Origin: Rostratula benghalensis
Taxonomy: Eukaryota; Chordata; Aves; Charadriiformes; Rostratulidae
Reading direction: 5' to 3'
NCBI GenBank assembly: GCA_013399305.1
Contig: VXAI01000090.1
Coordinates: 2,679,405 to 2,743,404 of the forward strand
DNA length: 64,000 nt
Of the stretch, positions 36,101 through 50,494 are shown piece by piece. A program made the translations under genes and the position numbers. How positions within the stretch are numbered: the first letter of the stretch is position 1; each line of letters starts with the position of its first letter. The notes under the pieces are model-generated. The model had not been told where the DNA came from, did no database searches, and worked only from the letters and a program-made list of their open reading frames with translations.

Positions 36101-39100
36101 AACAAGCAATAACTAAACAAACCAACATTAAAGTCTTTTGTTTTTTACCTACTGTTGAGTAGAAGGCAAGGAAGCCAACAATGCCAACACTTCATTTTTT
36201 CCAGAGCCATTTTTTGCCTTCTTCAAATGGGCTTGGAACTTTTTATTCGTCTTTCAGTGTATTTTATCAAGCATGTTTAAGAATAGCACTTTACAAGTGA
36301 CCTCAGAAGTCTGTGTCCTGCACACAGGACGCTGCCTGTCCCTAGCATGCAAATGTATCTGGCCTATTCCTAGGCCTTTTACTTCTAAAATAACTTCTTA
36401 GGAGCAGTTTATAGGTTGGAGGACCTTATTCTGATGACAATCTAGTCTTAACTCAGCCTCACTCTTCATAATCCTTCCTAACGTTGTAAGGGTCTGAAGC
36501 AGACTGATCCATTCATTTACCCCCCAAGCTTATTGTGCTTACTCTGCAGGGCTTTTGAGAGAGACAGGGACTGAGGGTGATTCTACTGAAGTTGGGTTTG
36601 GGCGTCTTTTTACCTCTGGTTTCCAGTGTTGCAGTAGCTATTGCATGTAATAAACCTGGTTCTTAAGAAAAGGTGGGTCTTCTCTACATGCACAGGCTCA
36701 CTGCATGGTGATGATTGCTAGAACTGATCATGTAGCAGGAGCAAACTATAGTATATGGCCAAGCCCTTATGCTAGAAAAAGCTGTTGATTTGCCTTTCTG
36801 AAGATCTGGAGCAATCTTGTCTTACAGCAAGAATGATATCAGTTCTGAGATCTTCAGGTGGGTTGCATGTTGACTTTGAAATCTTTAGGAATCTTATTTA
36901 CCTACTTAGAAAGATTTACTTCCTTTGTAATCTGTTGAAGACTTCTAGGTCACCCAGCAGAGTCATCCATGATCCTTCCAGTGCTTTAGTGAGGCTGATA
37001 CTGAATTGCCTTAAGTATGTAGGGGTGTCCTGGTTTGAGGTAGCCCAAACCATGACAAGGGGATAGGGATTGTTTTGGTTTTTAGCAGAAGTTACAGATG
37101 CTGGTAAACAGGAAGAGAAAACCAGCAAGGTAGATCATGGAACTTAGGATCAGAGTATCTATACTGAATTATGCCCTGATTCCTCATCATATTAGTGCCT
37201 GATACTTAACAATTACTAAATAAGAGTTGAACTTTTCAATTGCAGAGAAATACTAAACGTAAAGATCACATTGACTACCAGAAAGAACGCGTTGCATCAA
37301 CTTTGGATCGTCTGGCACGCCATGTTGAGGTAGAGAAACAGCAAAAAGAAGAGAAAAACAAAGCCTTTAAGGTATTGGACGTATTTTGTTTCAATAGAAT
37401 TGCATAATACAGGCATTGTGTTCACAAATGTGTCTGGTTTTGCTTCTGAGTTAAAAACCCACAAAGATTGGTAAGCCAGACCCAGAACCTTTTGCTTCTA
37501 TGGCATCATTTGAAGCACAATACAGGCTTTGTCTCTTTGGTGGCTTTTAATGGATCAATTTGTTAGTCTTAAGTAGTTCCTAACAGGAGAAAAAGCCTTA
37601 TTTTGGGCAAACCAATGGCAAAAACTTGTTCTCTTATTTGTATATATAGCAGAGGGACCTTAGCATAAATTATTCTGATTAAATAATTGAAAAATAACAG
37701 TTGTCACAGAACACCATGCAGCAATCTTAGTTATCTACCTGCTTTTGCCTGAGATTTTGGGGAAGCCATTTGCAACATTAAATGTCTGAATTGGGTAATA
37801 TTTTATAATGGGATAAAATTGTCTATGTAGAAGATTAAACTTCAAAATTATGCCTTATTAACTGTGTTGTGCAGCTACGTAAAAGGTGTGACTTTTTAAT
37901 TTTTATTACAAACTGGGAGGTGCAGGGAGGCTTAAGGGTAGGACTGTCAGTGGGACCTGGACAGCTTGAAGGAATGGGCTTACAAAAACCTAATGAAATT
38001 CTACAGGGATGAATGCAAATCCAGTATTTCTGGAACATGCTGACTTCCCAGCCTAATTTTCTGGACAGTTAATGGCTTTTAAAGTCAGTCGCATATTTCT
38101 ACTGTAGTTACAGTTTGTTATAGTGTACAATAGACTATACAACTGTAATACAATGAAGTAAAAGGCTATTATGTGTAGTCCAAAGTAGCCTTGAATTCCA
38201 GAGGCCTACATCCCTCTCCTGTCTCCTCTGCTTGGAATTTCAGTCTCTTAATGTCTTCACATGCAGTTTTTTGACTGCAAAGTGGAGTCATAACTAGTTA
38301 TGTAGCTTTTAGTTGGAGAATGAAGGCTAGAACATCCTTTTCTTGATGCTGAATATTTTCCTGCTGGGTGGCTTCTTACTCCTTGTCAGGTAACGCAATC
38401 TGCAGAATTAAAATTAGTCTTCAAAGTGAAACTACTATGGTTTTTTAATATTATTTTTTTTTGCCTCAGCACAGTGGAAGAAATTGACTTTTTGTTTTCA
38501 ATAACCATTTTTTGTTGCTTTTTTAAAAATGTCATTATTATTTGTTGCTTTTTATAATTTTGTAACTTTAATAAACTTCTTGGCTATGTACATGTTTCAG
38601 AAACTTTGGGAGATACAATAAAAGTAAATTAATTTACCGAGGCTGTAGCTTTTATTTGGGGCACAAAAATTAGTCTTTTTAAATTTATTTTTGTATTGCT
38701 GCGTTATTCCATCTTCATTGTGTTATACAGAAGTCAGGCAAGTTGGAATATTTTAAGGTGTTTTTTTTTCCCCCCTTAAGTTTTTGTGAGCAGTTTTTCC
38801 CTTAGGGTTTTAGAGACCCACGTGTAAGTTTTGGTATACATACTTAATCTTTAATGTTTTGTTTTGGTTTTGTTTAAATTTGATTGCCACCTTGCCTGAT
38901 ATGTTCTCCCCTTCAGGAGAAAGTTGATTCCCAATATGCTCATGGGTTGCAAGAACTAGAATTCATTCGGGAGCACAGTGACACAGAAGCTGCAAGATTA
39001 TGTGTGGATCAGTGGTTAAAAATGCCAGGTGAGAATAGGAAATTAAGCTTCAGTGCTAGGTTTTCTAAGTCTTGCATTGCAGCATAGAACACGTGATAAT

Positions 39101-42100
39101 TGCATTGATCAGGACTGACATGGAGCTTGCAGGTGCGTCCTATGCATAATGAAATCTTACAATATTAACTTGGCTAGAGTGCGGCATTTGAAATTCTTAT
39201 ACACTCGTTGCCATAAAGGCTATTCTTCTAATATTTTGCTGCTTAGAAAATATAATATACAAAATCAAAAAAACCCCACAAAGGCAATGCTAACTACTTT
39301 TAAAAGGAAAGTTGTTACAAGGAAAAATACTGCTGTTGAACTGTTGCTCAGTTGAATATCTATGTAAGTAAATATAACTTCAGAAAGTTCAATCACTGGA
39401 GGACCTAGAGGAAGGATGTAAAAGAGTTTCAAAAGTAATCCTACTGGAGATTGAAGAGACAGATGCTTGAATTGAAGGACAGCAGGGTCGAATTACAGGG
39501 CATCACTAGGTTCCTTTTAAGAATCAATATAACTTGATTTTTAAATGTTTTAGAGCTGTTGTGTTCTTTTGTTTCTTTTCCTAATCAGAATCTGAATTAT
39601 AGAGGCTTAAATGCTTTGATTTATAACACAGGTCTCAAACCAGGCACCATTAACACTGGAAAAAGGGGTATTTATAAGAGGGCAGGTCAGAGACAAGTCA
39701 ACAGCAGTCCCATATCTTGTCCCGTGATGCATTGCAACAGAGAATTTGATAATGGACATCTTCTCCTAGGTCACCTTCAAAGGTAAGGACATACTGCAAG
39801 AAATAATAATGAATGAATATGCTGAAACTTAGGGCATCAGCATGAAGTCTACTTTAAACTGCCTATAGTGACAAAATTCTGTTTGGAGAACAGATTAATA
39901 TGTTACAGATTTCATATAGATGTGACAAACCTTCCTGCTTGGGTTTTTTTTTTTTTTGTTTGTTTTGGAGTGTTTTGTTTGTTTGTTTTATTCAGAATTA
40001 ATATCTTCCTCTTGTTGAGCATTTGTTTAATATGTTTCTTTGAGAAACTAGATTTCTAATTTCCAGTTCTGTTATTTCTTCATCTAAACTTGAAAAAGAG
40101 CAAAGAGTTAATATATACATCTTGATGATAAGATGAAAAAAATGCCCCTAATGAAGGGAAAGAGGAGCAAGAGCTATAGGCCTGACATCTATTCAGAGCT
40201 GATCTTTGCTAGCCAGCACTTAACTGTGTCTGGGGTCAGTTCCAGCATATACTGCCTTTTAGCTAGAGACCGTCATGGAGAAGATGGTAAAGGAAGAAGC
40301 TGAGGGGAGCGTTGTGGGTTAACCCTGGAGGGCAGCTTAGCCCTACACAGCTGCTTGCTCACCCCAGTGGGATGGGAAGCGAACTGGAAAGGTAAAAGTG
40401 AGAAAACTCTGTGCTGAGATAAAAACAGTTCAGTAAATAAAGCAAAAACTAAGCATGCAGGCAAAGCAACATAAGGTGTTCCCATTGGCGGGCAGGGCTT
40501 TATCACACGTACGAGCTACTTGGGAATACCAATACCATCACTCTGAACATCTCCTACTTCACCTAGCTTTTATTGGTGAGCATGGTGTCATATGCTATGG
40601 GATGTTCCTCTGGTCAGTTGGGATCAGCTGTCCCAGCTGTGCCCCCTCCTGACTGCTTGCCTACTTCGAGGCTACTTGCTGGTGGGGCAGTCTGAAAAAC
40701 AGAGAAGGCCTTGACACTGTGCAAGCACTGCTCAGCAGCAGCTAAAACATAAGGCCAAAACACAGCACGGTACAAGCTGCTACAAAGAAACATAACTCCA
40801 TCCCAGCCAGAACTAGTGCAGGGAGGTAAAAATAAATACATCCCTCTATAGAAATAAAATCCCATTGTAGGAAAGCAGGGCTTTGTTTGTTCTCTTGCTC
40901 TTAAAAGCAGTATGGTTCCTCTGAAAAGTGACCACTATAACAGGTAAGCTGCAGGAAGAATCACCTCTGTACAGGATACTTCAAGTGATATAGTTAATGA
41001 TAGGGGAGGTGAGGAATTCTACAGCTTATGTTGATTTGGTAGGCTTTTGTCCAACAGCTTCAAAAGGCAGGTTTTTTTTTTTTTCCACCAGTTAAAAAAA
41101 AAAAAAATGTTTTGACTCTTTAGAGGGGACTAATTTGGTTTTTTTATTTGGGTTTTTTTTTTACTCTCCAGGTTTGATCATTCTCCTTGCGATCCAACAG
41201 TCACATTACATGGACCACCAAATAATGCTGTTGCCTGTGTGATATGCTGCAAAAGATTTTCAACTTCTCAGCAGTACAGCGATCACCTTTTATCTAAGGC
41301 AAGACCATAAGAATAAGTAACTCTCCTGACTGAACGTAGTAGAGGGCTTTCAAGATTTATAATTATGCACCGATTATTTATTTTTTTTTTTAATTTTGAA
41401 CCCTTTTTCTCTCCCTTTCCTTCTTTTAGTCTGAAAGATAGTTTGGCTTAATCTGCAGTGTTTCAAACCACAGATACTGGTGTATCCTGACTGTATTCCC
41501 ATTAGGTCTGACCATTAAGTTGTACTTTCCAGCATACTTTTGAGAGGACCATAGTTCTGTCTTGAACCTCTTACCTCTCTATTGGTGCTGTGGAAAGGTT
41601 TTTCCCCTTTTCTGCATCTCCAAAACTGAAAAATAAAGGCAAGAAGATAGGGTGAAATAAGTGACAATAAAAAAACCAGCAGAATGGAGTTGGGGGGGTG
41701 GGAAAGAGGCAACAGAAGGAGAAAATTGGGTGATTCTGATGCAAGTGTCTCTTCTCAGTTTCAGGTCCCTCTGATAGATGTATTTGCTACTACTCACTAG
41801 TTAACTTGCAGAGGGAAAAGTATAATCTAGCATTTGAGTTTTGATTTGAATGTAAGCTAATAGTGTTTGCTTTTTTTGTTGTTGCTCCTTGCTGCCTCCA
41901 GTCTTTTCACTTTTTTTTTTTTTTTTTTGATAGTGCTCGCTCTTTCTGTTCATCACTTACCACTGTAAACCCTCAGTTCAATGACTGGCATTACCTTCTG
42001 GTTGGGTAGTTTTATTTAAGCAGTCTGGTGTTGAACTGGATGGTGGCTAGCATTCTCAGAGTTCAATTTTTATTGTGTACCCATCTAGCCTCCAGAAGCT

Positions 42101-45100
42101 ATGTTAAATTTAGGTGAAGTTTTAGATACTCTGAAAATCAGATTGCTTCTAGCTAGTAGTAGTAAATCCCACTGTATGGTCCTATCTGACAAGACTGAAA
42201 GATTGCATCATGGTTTGTCCCTGTCCTTTCCGTTGCTTCCAAGTTGTCTGTGTGTTCTTGTGGTATATCCAGGGGCATTACCAGATGAGTTTGGGGGAAG
42301 GCAGCCGCTCTTACAGCAGGCAAGAAGATGGGATTATTTTGGTGTGGAAAGATGGGGAGATAGTCTGAAACAAAGTTATGGAAGAAAGCATAAGTGTATC
42401 ACAAAGATTCTTTGAGTGACCTAAGAAAGGAGTAAGCAAAAATGTTGGAAGCAAAATTAAAAGGCTTTTACCCTGAAGGTAGAGATCTGAAGTTGATGTA
42501 GAGGCAAAGGATATAGAAGGAGTTGACTTTTATCAAGGTCATGGGCCTGTCAGGCTACTCCAAGGAGCAGCATTTTGAGAAGTTGGAGGTTAGCAGGGTT
42601 AGGGAAGAACCTGCATGAGGAAAAGCTGCTTCTTTAGTAACAGAAGACAGGTTTTCTGAGAGCCCAGGTAAAGGGACTAGTTCAGAATGATACAATGGTT
42701 AGAGTTGGAAAACCTCCCACTAGACCAGGTTGTTTAAAGTCCCGTCCAGCCTGGCCTTGAATACTTCCAGGGTTGGGGCATGCACAACTTCCCTGGGCAT
42801 CCTGTTCCAGTGTCTCACCACCCTCACAGTAAAGAATTTCCTCCTAGTATTTAATCTAAATCTCCCCTCTTTCAATTTAAAATCATTACCCCTTGTCCTA
42901 TCACTACTCTCTTTCATTAAGAGTCCCTTTTCAGCTCTCCTGTAGGCTTCCTTCAGATATTGGAAGGCTGCTGTAAGGTCTTCCCAGAGCCTTCTCTTCT
43001 CCAGGCTGAACAATCCCAACTCTCTCAGCCTGTCTTCACAGCAGAGGTGCTTCAGCCCTCTGATGATCTTCGTGGCCCTCCACTGGACCTGTTCCAACAG
43101 GTCCATGTCCTTCTGTGCTGAGGACTCCAGAGCTGGACGCAGTACTCCAGGTGGGGGCTCATGAGAGGAGAGTAGAGGGGTATAATCACCTCCCACAATG
43201 TGCTGGCCATGCTTCTTTTGATGCAGCCCAGGATGCAGTTGGGTTTCTGGGCTGCCAGGGTACACTGCCAGCTCATCTTGAGCTTCTCACCCACGAGCAC
43301 TCCCAAGTCCTTCTCAGGGCTGTGCTCCAGCAATTCTCTGCCCAACCTGTATTTGTGCTTGGGATTGCCATGTCTCAGGTGCAGGACCTTCCACTTGGCC
43401 ATGTTGAACTTCCTGAGGTTTGCACAAGCCTACCTCTCAAGCCTCTCAGTGTCCCTCTGTATGGCATCCCTTCCCTCCAGCGTGTTGACCACATCACACA
43501 GCTTGGTGTTGTCAGCAAACTTGCTGGGGGTGCATTCTGTCCCACTGTCTGTGTCTCCAACAAATGTTAAACAGCACTGATCTCAGTACTGACCCCTGAG
43601 GAACACTGCTCATAGCTTGACACCACTTAAACATTGAGCCGTTGACCACAGCCCTTTGAGTGTGATCATCAAGCCAGTTCCTGATCCACCGAGTAGTTCA
43701 TCTGCCAGATCCATGACTTCCCAATTTTCTGACCAGGTTGTCATGCAGGACAGCATTGAACCCTTTGCCTAAGTCCGGATAGGTGGTATCTGTTGCCCTG
43801 ACCCTGAAGTGATGAAACCCATAGCTCCTGGGGGAGGTGGCTGCTGCCAGTGATGCAAGAAGGGAATGGAAAAATTGCCAGTGTCACAAGGGTGGATAGC
43901 TGAGTTTGACAATGGCAGTTTGGCCCATCCCTTGTGACTTGTGAGCTGAAGTGCACAGGGGGAGGATGTAGATGAACTTCAATGTGGTAGCTGAAAACCT
44001 AAAAGTGAAAATACTACTGTAGAAGTTAGAGAGGAATGGGAGGACGTGAGGAGAGCTGCGACTGGTCTGTTTCATTACTTAATATTTTTCCTAACTAGGT
44101 CATTTTCTCTTGCAGCTAAGTGAAAATGATGGACATAAAAAAGATCTCCCTCCACAGCATATTCAGTGTTTTGCATGCCCAAATTGCTTTCTCCTTTTCA
44201 CCAAAAGAGACGAATGCTTGCAGCATATGTCAGGAAAGAACCACTTCCTGCAGGTTTCTAAATTGCATGGTATGTTGCTGTTAAGTGTACTGCTTTTTCA
44301 TTCCTTCTGATAATTGATCCTTATGATGTGACATATGTTTTTCTGCTGTGTAAAAAAAGCTTAAAATTTTAAGTTTATTTTTAATGAATTCTTATTTTTT
44401 TCTCTCAGGGTCTTAAATGTGATACAGTTCTGCAAGAGGAGATACCTTGAAGTTCATATTTTTTGTATAGAAATGATTCTCCCATCACAGTTGCTGCAAT
44501 GAGAAGCAGACTTCCCTTTATCTCTAGGTCTCTTATATTAGCTTCTAATCCTCCAGTGACTCTGTGCAAATACTGTCCTAAATAAGTTTACATTTAGCAT
44601 GTCAATAGGAACTCAGACCAAAACACACAAATTTCTTATTTTAATTCCAGTCAGACTGGCTGTGATGATCCTTCCCCTTGCTCTGCTGTCTGAAGTCCTG
44701 AAGTCTGCTGGGGGCTATTTTTCTTGTCAGTTTCCTTGGCATTCCTGATGGAAAAGAGCTGTGAAAGTTTTTTGGGGTGGTTTTTTTTGGTTGTTTTTTT
44801 TTTTTTTTGTCTCTTTTTTTCTCCATATAATTGTGAATTTAGCCTGCTTAGCTGGAATGGTGCTGCCAGTCTCATGCCTTGCTCTGGCTGCATTGCTACT
44901 GAAGGCTAAAATACTGGTCGTGAATGGTAATGAGCTGGAAATGTTGTGACCTGGTAATATCCTGTACCAGTATGCTTCCTAGATTCCACAGAGGAGATAC
45001 CTGTCTGGTCATGGCCTTGAAAACAGGGTTCATGACCATCATAGCTTTACTGACTTTCTAGCTGTGACATGAACAGTAGGCATTAACACATTTGCTTTAA

Positions 45101-48100
45101 TGTTAGGGAGATGGCTGGGACAGATGAGAGAAAGCTGACTTCTTATTCAAGAAGCTGCCATATTTCAGACTATATCTTTTGGGATAAGCCTACGTGGCCA
45201 AAAGGATTGGTATAGTTATTTCTCATCTTCATAATTATATCTTCTGCCCTCTCCCATGATGGCTGCAGGAAGTGTACAGTAAAGACAGGCTTAAGGAATC
45301 CTCCTGCAGGTTGACTCAGTCCTGTCTCACAGCACTGACTCAAAGCACAAAATAGTGGTTTCTTCTTTAGAGATGGATAGTGCTTAACTCGGAACAGAAA
45401 AAATTAGTGCTCTGTTTTTTTCCTTTGCATTGGTAGGTCTTCATTCTTAATATTATCAGCATGGTCTGTAGGATCTGGCTAGTGAAGTTTGTTGGAAGGC
45501 ATAACCTCATATTATTGCCAGCTGTTTATTACATCTTGCTAAACAGAAAATTCAAAGAGAATTTGCCTCCTAAAATGCAGAACATTAACAGGAATATAGA
45601 GTTCATAAGACATTTCCCATTCACTTTTCAACAGAAAATTTTTTATTCTGCTGGCACTTGGAGTTAGACACGAAGCAACAACTTGCAGCAACAGAAAGTC
45701 CCGCAGCTAAAGATTTAAGGAGAATTAACACTGAGGATGAGAAAGAGAGAGATGGTCAGAGTATGCAGGAACCTGTTAAATGAATGCATGCTTTTTTGGT
45801 TTTTTTAAAGACATTATAGCTTATAAACAAAAGTGTATGTAGTGAGAGTAGATGGGTGATGATAGATGGAGGAGAAGGTCAACAAGAACCTTCCTAAGAG
45901 AGAGATCTGATCTGACCTTGTAGAAGGAAGAAAAGGCAAGTTGAATTAGTCACCGAGTATGAAAAAAACAGATGCAAACACATTCAGATATGAGATTGGT
46001 GCAGAACTTAAAAAAAAATAAAAAATACAGTTTTACTTAAAATTTCCATTGCACACTTAGTGTGGTTCAGCTGACAGGTGGTAACTTGCTTTCTGAATGC
46101 TGTGAGAAATGAGTACAATTGTAACTGTCATCTGAAAGCTGAAATGCTGTGAAAGAACTCCTTACTGTGTGATTACATGTTCTGCTGTTCCATGTTATAG
46201 ACAAAATGAAGGCTGACCTTCCTCTACCTTTCCCATCATATGCAAAGAACCTTCTGATATCTCTGTGCAAAGAGGTCCCCTTCCAAGTGAAGTGTATATC
46301 CTGCTACCAGATACTACGCTCACATATGGAATTAACGGCTCATTTCAGGTTTGTAAGCAACGGCTGTCTTTATGATGCCATCATCCATAGGCGAGTAACA
46401 GACAGACAGGCATGGTCTTAGTGGTGTGAGTGGATTTCAGGGCATCTAGGACCATCTGAATGTTGACTTCCTGAGTGAACTGTCAAAAAATTGCCCCCTT
46501 TCCATGTCTTTTATTCCGCCCGACCCCACGCAGTCCACTGCAGAACGCTGACCAATGTCTGTATCCTTTCTGTTGCTTCTGGAATGGAGCAACAGAACTT
46601 GGTCTGTGTTCCACTATAATTTGGGTTGGAAGAGACCTTTAAAGGTCAGCGAGTCCAACCCCCTGCAATGATCAGGGACATCTTCAACTAGACCAGGTTG
46701 CTCAGAGCCCTGTCCAGCCTAACCTTGAATGTTTCCAGGGATGGGGCACCTACCACCTCTCTGGGCAACCTGTTCCAGTGTTTCTTCGCCCTTCCTGTAA
46801 AAAATTTCTTCCTTGTCTAGTCCAAATCTACCCTTTTTTAGTTTAAAGCCATTGTGCCTTGTCCTATTGCAACAGACCCTGTTAAAAAGTCGGTCCTCAT
46901 CTTTCTTGTGAGCTCCCTTTAAGTGTACTGAATGTCCACAATAAGGTCTTCCCAGAGACTTCACTTCTTCAGGCAGAACCCCAACAAGCTGGCAACACTG
47001 GATTTCTAAAACGTACGAAGTCAACAACATAAGCATCAATCTAAGTGCTAGTTTTGGAAATTAGCACCTAGTTCCTCTGAAAGTTCAGAGACTAGATGGG
47101 CACTGCATGTTTTTGTTGCAAGCTGCTGATGAGTTAAAGTTATCTAGAGGATGCTATTTCCACATGTTAATTGTTGTGGCTAGTAGGAAATACTGAAAGT
47201 TTTAAAACGCTTCAGATTATGATATAACAGGACTGATTTCTCTTGCAATGCTTGGGAAAACAGCACTTTTAGAGGAGTTAAGTGTCTGGGTTTGTGAAAA
47301 TATTTACTTTATATCCATCTAGGCTTGTGGGATTCAAGGTCTTGGTGTTTTCAAGCCTTGCCAGGTGCAGGGATGAGGAGGAGTGAGATCTAGGCGCTTG
47401 ACCCAGGCTGACTCAGGACTATTTCACACCATGAATGTTAGGCTCAATATAAATTAGAAAGTTTGCTGCATAGTCTCTCACTTCCTTGATGATGGTGGTC
47501 CAGAGAGCTTCTTGCCCCGATGCCTGACCCCTGAGGCCTTCCCTTCCTCCCGAAGCTGTGGTACTTGCAGGGTCTGATGTATGCTGTCCACTGCTGGGAG
47601 CTCACACCTTCCTGCTGATAAAATTGGCTGGGCATAATTCTGGTACATCTTGCATTGGTATAGGGATCGATACTGGGTTTTGGTATTATTGTTAATTGTT
47701 TAGTCTTATCTTACTAAATCTATTTCTATTTTAACTCTCATGTTTCCTTGGTTTTCCCGGCTTCCCTTCCAAGGTGATAGAGTGATTGGCTTAATGACAA
47801 TAAATTGTTATGGGTTTTTCAAATCATAACACCTCTTTATTTTTTTAATCCATTCTAGAACACGTTGTCGTAATTCTGGGCCTGTGGCAGTGTCAAAGAA
47901 GAGCATCTCCCAAGTTGCAGAGATATTTAAAACACAAGGTCACTGTGAGAACTGTGATAAACTGTTTGCTGATGAAAATCAGATCACCCAGCATAAGCAA
48001 ACCACTCAACATAGTGTTAAAGTTCATAGTACAATGGAAGAGTCCATCTTGATGTTCTGTCATATCAATGGAAAAAATAAAAATCCGTCTCATTTGTGCC

Positions 48101-50457
48101 ATATTGTGGATCGATCAAGACTACTACTTAAAAGACATTTGACTTCAAATGAGCCTATTGCTGAAAGGGGATCCACTCCTTTGAAACGGAAGAGCAATTT
48201 AGAAGATAAAAAGGAAGATCATGTAGCAAAACAAAGTCAAGGTAGTGCTTGCAAAGTAAAAGCCTGGTTTTGTGAATGCCTGCAAAAGTTTTTTACAGAG
48301 GAGTCAGTAGAAAAGCATATTTTATCAGCAAATAGGATCTGTCACAAGTGTGCTGTGTGTGGAAAGCTTGCTGAAAATTCAAGCATTATCCGCCTGCATA
48401 TGAGTCGATTCCATGGGGGAGCACACTTGACTAATTTTCTTCTCTGGTGCAGAGCATGCTCTGTAGATCTCAGAGAAGAGGATATTATGGGACATGTGAC
48501 TGAATCTCATGGTGGACATAGTTATTACTATGAGCAAGAAGCTCTAGAAGATAAACCTATGCCATCCACTTCTGATACAGAATGCATTTCTTCAGGTGAA
48601 AGGAAGGAGTGCATTCCTAGTCCTATGGAACTCTCCCCTGAAAGAAGCCCTATTCTGGGAAAATGGCAATGCCATATTTGTGAGGAGATGTTTGAATCTG
48701 AAGAGAGCGTTAAACAGCATTGCATGTCCTTAGAAAGCCATGCGTTTCACAGGTACAGCTGTGGCTTGTGTAGGAATCATTTTCTGAAAGTAGGAACGCT
48801 ACAGCGACATTTGCAAGAGCATCATAACCAGGAGATACAGACTAAATACTTCTGTGGCCTTTGTGGTAATCTCTTCTTTGACACAGAAGAAGAATTTCTA
48901 ATCCATTATAAGGAGATTCATAGCACGGACTATGCATTTGTGCCTGAGCAGATGGAAGTGTCAATAAAAAAAGAGGAAGACTTCCTCCCAGTAGAACAAG
49001 GAAACCGTTTAACCTGTGGTTGCCGGGTAACTTATGTCTCCAAAATAAACAGGAGGAATGATTACGTGGATTGTCAGAAAGCCATGCTGCAAAAAGGAAA
49101 CTTATGGTTTCGATGCTGCGTCTGTTCTGCAACTGCACAGAATTTTGCTGATTTGAACAGTCATCTCAACAGTCACACATCACTGAAACATAAGGGAGAG
49201 ATGTATGTTGTTAGATGTGCTGCCTGCAACAAAAACTTTGATGATCTTCAGAGTGCGCATCAGCACTATCACATGAAACACTGCTTCTCGCAGAAACTTG
49301 ATTTATCAAGTCTTGCATCAGAATCGGAAAATAGAATATTCAGGTTCACAGCAAGTGGGGCTTGTGTGGACAGAAAACCTCACAAGCTAAAACTTGAAGC
49401 ATCTCCATCCAAGACTTGGGCAAGATCAAAGTCATCTCCTTTGCAGGGACCAATAGAGAGAAAGAAAGAAAAAAAAGAGAACTCAGATCATGCTGAAGAA
49501 CCTGATGAAGGTCTGTAGAATAATATTTATTATTTTTTTTTAACATTAGAAAAATATTGTTGTCTTTAACACACTGTTTCAATGTCAGTACAAGTATGTA
49601 CTGGTGAGGCCCCATCTCAAGTACTGTGTCCAGTTTTGGGCCCTTTACAACAAAAAAACCCATTGAGGTGCTGGAGTGGGTCCAGAGAAGGGTAATGAAG
49701 CTGGTGAGGGGTCTGGAGAACAAGTCTTGTGAGGACAGGCTGAGGGAGCTGGGTTCATTCAGCCTAGAGAAAAGGAGGCTGAGGGAAGACCTCATTGCCC
49801 TCTACAACTACTTCAAAGGAATTTGTAGAGTGGCGGGAATTGGTCTCTTGTCCTATCACCTGTAATTTGGGAGAAGTGGAAATAACCTTAAGTTGTGCCT
49901 GGGGAAGTTCAGGTTGGATATCAGAAAATATTTTTACACTGACAGTGTTATTAAACATTGGAATGAGCTGCCCAGGGAAGTGGTTGAGGCACCATCTGTG
50001 GTGGTATTTAAAAGATGGGTTGGCATAGTGCTTAGAGAGATGGTTTAGTGATGTTTTTTTTATCAGTTGGTGGTTGGACTTGGATGGTTGGAAAGGACCT
50101 TTAAGACCTAAACAATTCTATGATTCTGCATGGCATACCATTTGTCTATAGCTGTATATCAACTCAGAATTTAATACTGGTTGTTTCTTAAAGCCGCATT
50201 TTGAATTCTCAGTATTTGAATTTCCAGAACTTGGACTCAACAGTTCACTGCTATATGCATGAAGTCTTAAAAAGCCCCCCAAACAAATAAACAAACAAAA
50301 AAAACCCCAAACAACCCACAAAGTAGGTGGATGTAAGAACTGTGGGACTGAAACTGAAATTTTCTAATTAATTGGGAGTATAATTTGGTGTTAAAAGGAA
50401 GACAACGGTCAAGGACCCCAAGCAGAGATCTAACTCCTTGAAATGTAAAAGTGGTTT

Positions 50458-50494
<37 letters not shown>

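Noticed and set aside
42720..43265. 181-codon minus-strand open frame as a host gene
   Set aside because: The sequence is the C-terminus of CR1 reverse transcriptase, part of a truncated LINE.
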